Shown: piece after piece, positions 59,470 through 64,000 of the stretch | How positions within the stretch are numbered: position 1 is the first letter of the stretch | Layout of the letters: each line of letters begins with the position of its first letter | Source of the DNA: Dacryopinax spathularia | Taxonomy: Eukaryota; Basidiomycota; Dacrymycetes; Dacrymycetales; Dacrymycetaceae | Length of the DNA stretch: 64,000 nucleotides | Direction of reading: 5' to 3' | Assembly: GCA_037974965.1 (NCBI GenBank) | Contig: JBBPFI010000011.1 | Location: forward strand, 620,001 to 684,000 | Translations under genes and position numbers: made by a program | Notes under the pieces: model-generated | Told to the model about the DNA's origin: nothing | Database searches by the model: none | What the model saw: only the letters and a program-made list of their open reading frames with translations

Positions 59470-60721
59470 ATGCCGCCCAGGTCAGCCAGAGCGGCAGATG
59501 TCGGTCGCCCTCCTGTCGCTCCCTATCAATCTCCCTCTGGTCCTGGTCCCCTTCGGCTCTTTCTCTTCACCCTTTTCACCATCGTTGCAAGCACCGCATT
59601 CCAGATTCTCCGCTCGGGCGCAACAATCCATGATGTTCCCCACTACTTCAGCCGTGAGGGGCCCATTGCGGAACTTTGGCAAATGGGAAAGAACGCATGT
59701 AAGCCGTCTGTACCCACTACCTTAAGCTTGGAGGGTTCTCTGCAGTTCACGCTGAGCTGATGAGCGGCAGCGGAGGTGACGCTATATGGCTCCCAGCTCT
59801 CGACATGCACCCAGCGCGTCGAGCTCGTCCTGAAGGAGAAGAACGTGCCCTACAATTTTATACCCGTCAACATGCGGGAAAAGGAGCACAAGTCAGAATC
59901 GTTCTTGCAGAAGCAGCCCTTCGGTCAGGTGCCGGTATTAGTTGTATGTCATCTGCCCTTGCGCGTCGATTATATCGCTCATTTTAGGAGCAGGATGGGC
60001 CCTTGCAGCTCTATGGTACGGCCCATTGAATGCAAGAAGGAGGAGCGGATAACGAATTAGACGCAGAATCTCGAGCAATAGCGCGATACATTGCCGCCTC
60101 CTACCCTTTTCGCGGCACACCGCTCTACCCGACGTCAAACCTTACGCGCCTTGCCCTAACAGAACAAGCAGCTAGTGTAGAGGCTTCCGACTTTGACCCT
60201 GTCCTTAGCGGGCTCCTGGGTGAGCTGGTGTACAAAGGGTGCGTGATCTGTCCACGTTAGCTCGTATGGCCGACATTGAGTCATGTTGGACGCCATATAG
60301 GGTCAAGCCGGACGCGAAGCGTGTCGAGACGCTCAAGCAACAGCTGAAGGCCAAAATGGAGGGCTATGAAAGGATCTTGAGCAAACAGACCTATCTTGCT
60401 GGCAATGTGCGTTCTCATGCGTGTTTCGAGAGCACATACTGACTGTCCTGTGACCGTCAGGCATTGACGATCGCGGATCTCTTTCACCTGCCGGTTGGAA
60501 CGGCAGCTATCAAGAAGGTAGATGTGCCCAATCGGTCAAAGTAAGAGACTAACCCGTACAGCTCGGTCTTGTTTGGCATGAGGATTTCCCGCATGTGGAA
60601 AGGTACATCTTACCAGTTTCATTATGTGTTCATATAGCTGACAAGAGGTAGATGGTGGAAGGATATTTCTGGTCGGCCTGCTTGGAAGGAGATTTCCAGT
60701 CGATACGAGAAAGGACCGTGA
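59470..60721 (+). CDS. Phi-like glutathione S-transferase, possibly with an N-terminal membrane exon
   Basis: GST exons: (59771 or 59776)-59943, 59988-60015, 60061-60238, 60301-60406, 60461-60517, 60562-60602, 60652-60721. The thioredoxin-fold domain reads VTLYGSQLSTCTQRVELVLK, then QPFGQVPVLV, QLYDAESRAIARYIA (Glu-Ser glutathione site), with a helical C-domain (GYERILSKQTYLAGN, ALTIADLFHLPVG). There is no in-frame ATG between the upstream stop and VTLYG. The only splice that supplies a start joins an exon at 59470-59698 (MPPRSARAADVG with a hydrophobic LFLFTLFTIVA segment) through the acceptor at 59770. That yields 293 aa with a membrane anchor. Alternatively the first exon belongs to a separate small protein and the GST start is missed. 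The GST domain is secure. Confidence 0.72.
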
Positions 60722-61481
60722 ATGAAGGATTAAACGGAGATGATCTATTCAGTAGGGGAATGATAACAAATGCTTTGAGATGAAGAACAGGGGGAATGCG
60801 CTGAATCCGACCCAACTGGTGTTCTCACATGAGTAAGAGCGAGGGAGAAGGAGTGCCACGCGCCATTGTTAATCTCAGGGGTAATCAGCCACAGAATGCC
60901 AACCCTCCAATCCTGTGTATCGGGTTCTGCCGAGGTGTGATAATAATAATAAGGGGTTAATAAGGATTGTGAATGTCTCCATGGCAACTGCAGTAGTCCC
61001 CTCCCTGGAACATCCCCCGTTCCCCTTGCGGTCTGGCCCAACCCGCTTGGCACGCTCTCTTCACATGCCGGCATCAGGGACCAACACCGACTCAGAGTAA
61101 CAAAAAGAAGAAACAATGGATAGGCCCAAAGAAGAGATCAGCTCCACCCTCAATTCGGCTAGTACACCGCCCGGATAATGAACGCTTATGAGAAAATGTG
61201 ATGGCAATAAAACCCCATCATTCGATTGGCCCCATCTGTCCTCCCCCTTATATCCTCTCCATCCCATTCACCTCCTTTCTTGCGACTCACTACTCACCGA
61301 GCTTAGTTCATACTACTGCTCGACCTTTCACTTCACTTCGCCCAAACATTACTCACTCTACATCCATTCGCTCAAGTCCTTCGTTCAACAAACCTACACT
61401 CATTACCGACCTTCGCGTCCCTTCATCCCCATCATTCAAGTACGCACCCGCCTTTCGCTCAAGCCAAACAATCCAACGGTT
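60722..61481. other. Intergenic with long leader of GH26-like gene
   Basis: About 760 bp. The last ~250 bases are pyrimidine-rich with a TTATATCC element near 61247, and probably form promoter and 5' UTR of the hydrolase gene. The frame is open here (from 61188) but begins without family sequence; the real start is taken as 61482. Confidence 0.5.
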
Positions 61482-62799
61482 ATGCACTTCTCGACATTCT
61501 TCGCCCCTTCTCTCCTTGCATTGAGCGCATTGGCGTCGCTTCACGCCCCCATCACCCATCCTGGTGCCAGGAGCATCGCGAATCATAGGCGACACCACGC
61601 CAAAGCCCGGAACTTGGTACAACACACTGCCTTGTCCCAGCCGGAGAAGTCGAAGGTAGGAAAGCGACTGCGCAAGCGCTGTGCGCGGCAGTCATCTAAT
61701 TCAACCACTTCTGCGGCACCGGGGGGCAGTACCAATGTCGTGCCTTCGCCCCTTGCCAGCAACTCAAGTGGAGCTGGCACCGTCACCAGTTCTGCTGGTT
61801 CCGGTTTACCCGGATTTGTCGCTTCGTACGGCATCAACGATGGCACATTGCTAGTCAATGGGTGCGTCCCCACCTTTCACTCATATGCAAGCAATAATGT
61901 TGATCATCTTGCGCAGAATCGCCTTGGGTTTCCTTCCTGATTTCACGCAAACCTCAATCGAGGAGATGAATGCGGCTCTTCCGTCTCCTATGCCCATCGT
62001 CGGCGATTACATCAGCGTGACTCCCTCCGACCTATCGATGGGCAACCTTCAGTGGCACCGGTCTGACCTCGTGGCCCAAGGCACCAAGCCTGTGTACATG
62101 GCAACTATTATGCCCCAGTCACTGTCTTCCTGGGACTCGACTCAGGCCGACGCAGTTGCTCAGGCCATGGCAGACCTGAACGCTAACGGGGTGCCGACCT
62201 GGGTGCGGTTCGCATACGAGATGAATGGCTGCCCGGCTTGGAACAATTGGGGATGTGACCCATCTGGCTTCCAAGCCGCCTGGTCGATCATGGCGGCTTC
62301 TCTTAGGTCGAAAGCGCCCCAAGCTAAGATGTTCTGGGCTCCCAACGTGGACGGAAGCAACAACGGCTTGGGGAACTACGCGGACTATTGGCCATCCGAC
62401 GATAGCACGGTGGATATTGTCGGACTGAGTTTCTACTCGTTTGGTGTGGACCAAACTCAAAACACGTTGCCGGACAACGGACTATTTGAGTCGCTCGCAG
62501 GACCCTTCTACGCAGCGTATGCCGAAGGGAAAGGGAAGGCATTTGCTGTGGCTGAAACGTCGGCGCCTTACCACTACGAGACCGGTACCACGATGCCCGC
62601 TCCGGGCGGAGCATCCGAATACGATATGAAGACCCAATGGCTCGCCCAGCTTACCGGTGCCGATACGCATGCGAAGTACCCAAAAATGATTGCGGCCGTC
62701 TGGTTCAACTTCATGAAGGATGAGAGAGCCGAGACGCTCGACTTCCGCGCTGTATTGGGCAACTCGCAGGTCGCGAATGCGGTTCATGCGCTGGCGTAG
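61482..62799 (+). CDS. Secreted glycoside hydrolase, GH26-like, 420 aa
   Basis: Exons 61482-61861 and 61917-62799, intron 55 bp. A signal peptide (MHFSTFFAPSLLALSALASL) is followed by a basic stretch with a Kex2-type site (RLRKR), a Ser/Thr/Gly-rich linker (~75-110) and a (beta/alpha)8 domain. The likely acid/base Glu is in WVRFAYEMNG (~227) and the nucleophile in FAVAETSAPY (~338), spaced as in clan GH-A. The motif resembles GH26 (RxxHExN) with Tyr in place of the usual His. GH26 enzymes cut beta-mannan; with the altered motif the substrate is uncertain. Extracellular. The final residues QVANAVHALA end without an anchor. Confidence 0.78.
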
Positions 62800-63142
62800 T
62801 TGCGCATTCTGTTATTCGATTTTTTCTGCACTTGCGCTTGGATCTGAGCACCACATAAGGTTGGTTTTGTTTTCCGACGAAGGCGTTTGCGCATGTAGCC
62901 AAAGGCGCTCCATACACCCTGGAGGGTATGGTAGGCGGAGCCTGCAAGTAGCCTCTGGCATCTCCTGATCTTCAATCTGTACTCCAACCAATAGTTGATG
63001 CGTTGCTGGAATAGAACGTCGTTCGCCTCAATGCTCCTCCCGCGAATGTAAAGGGGTACATATGCTATCAGGTATACATTGGAGGAGGAGGTCAAGAATA
63101 TGAGCGAAAACCAATGTCGAATAGTTACAGAAGATACGAACG
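62800..63142. other. Intergenic between convergent genes
   Basis: About 340 bp holding the 3' ends of the hydrolase and SIN1 genes; nothing else seen. Confidence 0.5.
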
Positions 63143-64000
63143 TTATGCGACAACCCGGCTTCTCCGCACTTTGTTAGCTCTAGGATATGCGCCGCTCCGC
63201 TCCAACTGGTATGACTTTTGCAGTCCTTTGATGCTACTGACGATTTCAGCTTTAAAGCGGTCAGTCCCTGTGCGCTCCGTACCGAGGCGCAAAGCTCACC
63301 CGCTTCCTTGGCATTTTCTGCTTCTAGCTCGTAGCGTTTCTCCGCCCCCTCCCGTAGGACAACCAGCTTCACCGTCTGCGGGACCTTCCGACTCTGTTTG
63401 CAGGAGACCACAGCTGTTATGTGATGAGAAGATGTTTTGGAGCTCCCGGCGAATGCTCGCATGGTATTTGAAGGGAGAATCTACGGACATGGGTCACCTA
63501 GGTGCAAGGAACATTGCAGGACAACTCACATGGATATAATGTCCATCGATTGCCAATGTTCTTTCATGCCGACCGAGAACCGGCATCTTGCGATGAACGT
63601 TGAACTTCTGTATATCAGTCAGATTGGTGGCCGCCGCGATGGCATAGAACGGTCGAACCTTATAGCCAGTCTCAACAGATCCCGTACCGTCGTTTGTCTC
63701 TGCGGCTGCATGATATATCGATGCTAGGGTTGAGTGAGTTTTGGGATTACTCATATAGCCGTTATGTACGCACCATTCGGGTCCGTGGTCTTCCATCTTT
63801 GAGCCAAGAAGCCATTCTCTAGCAGGTACGTTCGCGAGACCAGTACCAGATTATGTTTGCCCTCGAGACTCGCTACTGTGCGATCCAGGGGGATGGCAAT
63901 AGTCATGTCCGATGTCATAAGGCCCCATTCTTTGGAGTTCGCAAGCCGGCGTTTGCGGCAGACAGCTTCCAGGACGTCCGCAAGATATGTGTCGCTCGTC
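63143..64000 (-). CDS. SIN1: TORC2 subunit Sin1/Avo1, C-terminal part
   Basis: Partial gene; the 5' part is beyond the window. Exons: 63774 to >64000, 63530-63723, 63300-63480, 63143-63249; introns 49-50 bp. The first visible part (DTYLADVLEAVCRKRRL, SLEGKHNLVLVSRTYLLE) is the Ras-binding-like domain. The rest is the Sin1 PH domain: KFNVHRKMPVLGRHERTLAI, then SHHITAVVSCKQSRKVPQ and KRYELEAENAKEAAEIVSSI. Sin1 is an essential TORC2 subunit that recruits AGC-kinase substrates and binds phosphoinositides through this PH domain at the plasma membrane. The last exon was set at the acceptor giving EIVSSIKGLQKSY, the family's closing helix. Confidence 0.88.

Noticed and set aside
59760-59987. 75-codon frame starting MSGSGGDAIW
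   Set aside because: Overlaps the GST exon in another frame and has no known relatives; mentioned as an alternative splice outcome only.
1-64000. tRNA, rRNA, CRISPR array or mobile element
   Set aside because: I looked for B-box-like GGTTCGANTCC, rRNA-like blocks, regular short repeats with spacers, terminal inverted repeats and transposase or reverse-transcriptase motifs; none was convincing.

Overview
The window looks like nuclear DNA of a basidiomycete fungus, most likely a mushroom-type Agaricomycotina. Genes are dense, lie on both strands and are cut by many short introns, mostly 45-60 bp with GT-AG ends and CTNAC/CTNAT-like branch sites. The gene set is eukaryotic and fungal: a TOK-type K+ channel, an ORT1-type carrier, a PTEN homologue, Enp2, Sin1 and a TKL kinase with a helical N-terminal region. 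Species cannot be told from sequence alone. Exon maps were built by hand from splice signals, reading-frame continuity and paralogue comparison. Most of the maps that were summed end in a length divisible by three.

Layout. 0-0.7 kb: the 3' end of a GT8 glycosyltransferase. 2.3-25.2 kb: three paralogous SNF2/RING helicase-ligase genes on the + strand (here A, B and C). A and B are adjacent. C is separated from B by an Rrg7-like nuclease gene, a sugar transporter and a 5.9-kb block with no recognisable gene; that block holds a CTC microsatellite and a diverged tandem repeat of about 418 bp. 25.8-31.2 kb: exosome ring genes RRP42 and MTR3 on either side of a histidine acid phosphatase. 32-40.3 kb: an MDR oxidoreductase, an EF-hand-like nuclear protein, a GPI-anchored secreted protein, a HAD phosphatase and a second sugar transporter. 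41.7-49 kb: a TKL kinase, ENP2 and an FAD monooxygenase. 49.6-57.6 kb: a TOK K+ channel, an SDR, a PTEN homologue and a KHDC4-type KH protein. 58-64 kb: an ORT1-type carrier, a phi-like GST, a secreted GH26-like hydrolase and the 3' part of SIN1.

The most unusual part is the SNF2/RING trio. B and C share nearly every exon length, a 6-nt microexon and a common N-terminal Cys2-His2 module that I do not recognise. A lacks that module and has SUMO-interaction motifs instead, has a different intron pattern, and carries an in-frame TGA where a zinc-binding RING cysteine is expected. A second notable point is that RRP42 and MTR3, whose products pair in the exosome ring, are close neighbours. I saw no tRNA, rRNA, CRISPR array or clear mobile element.
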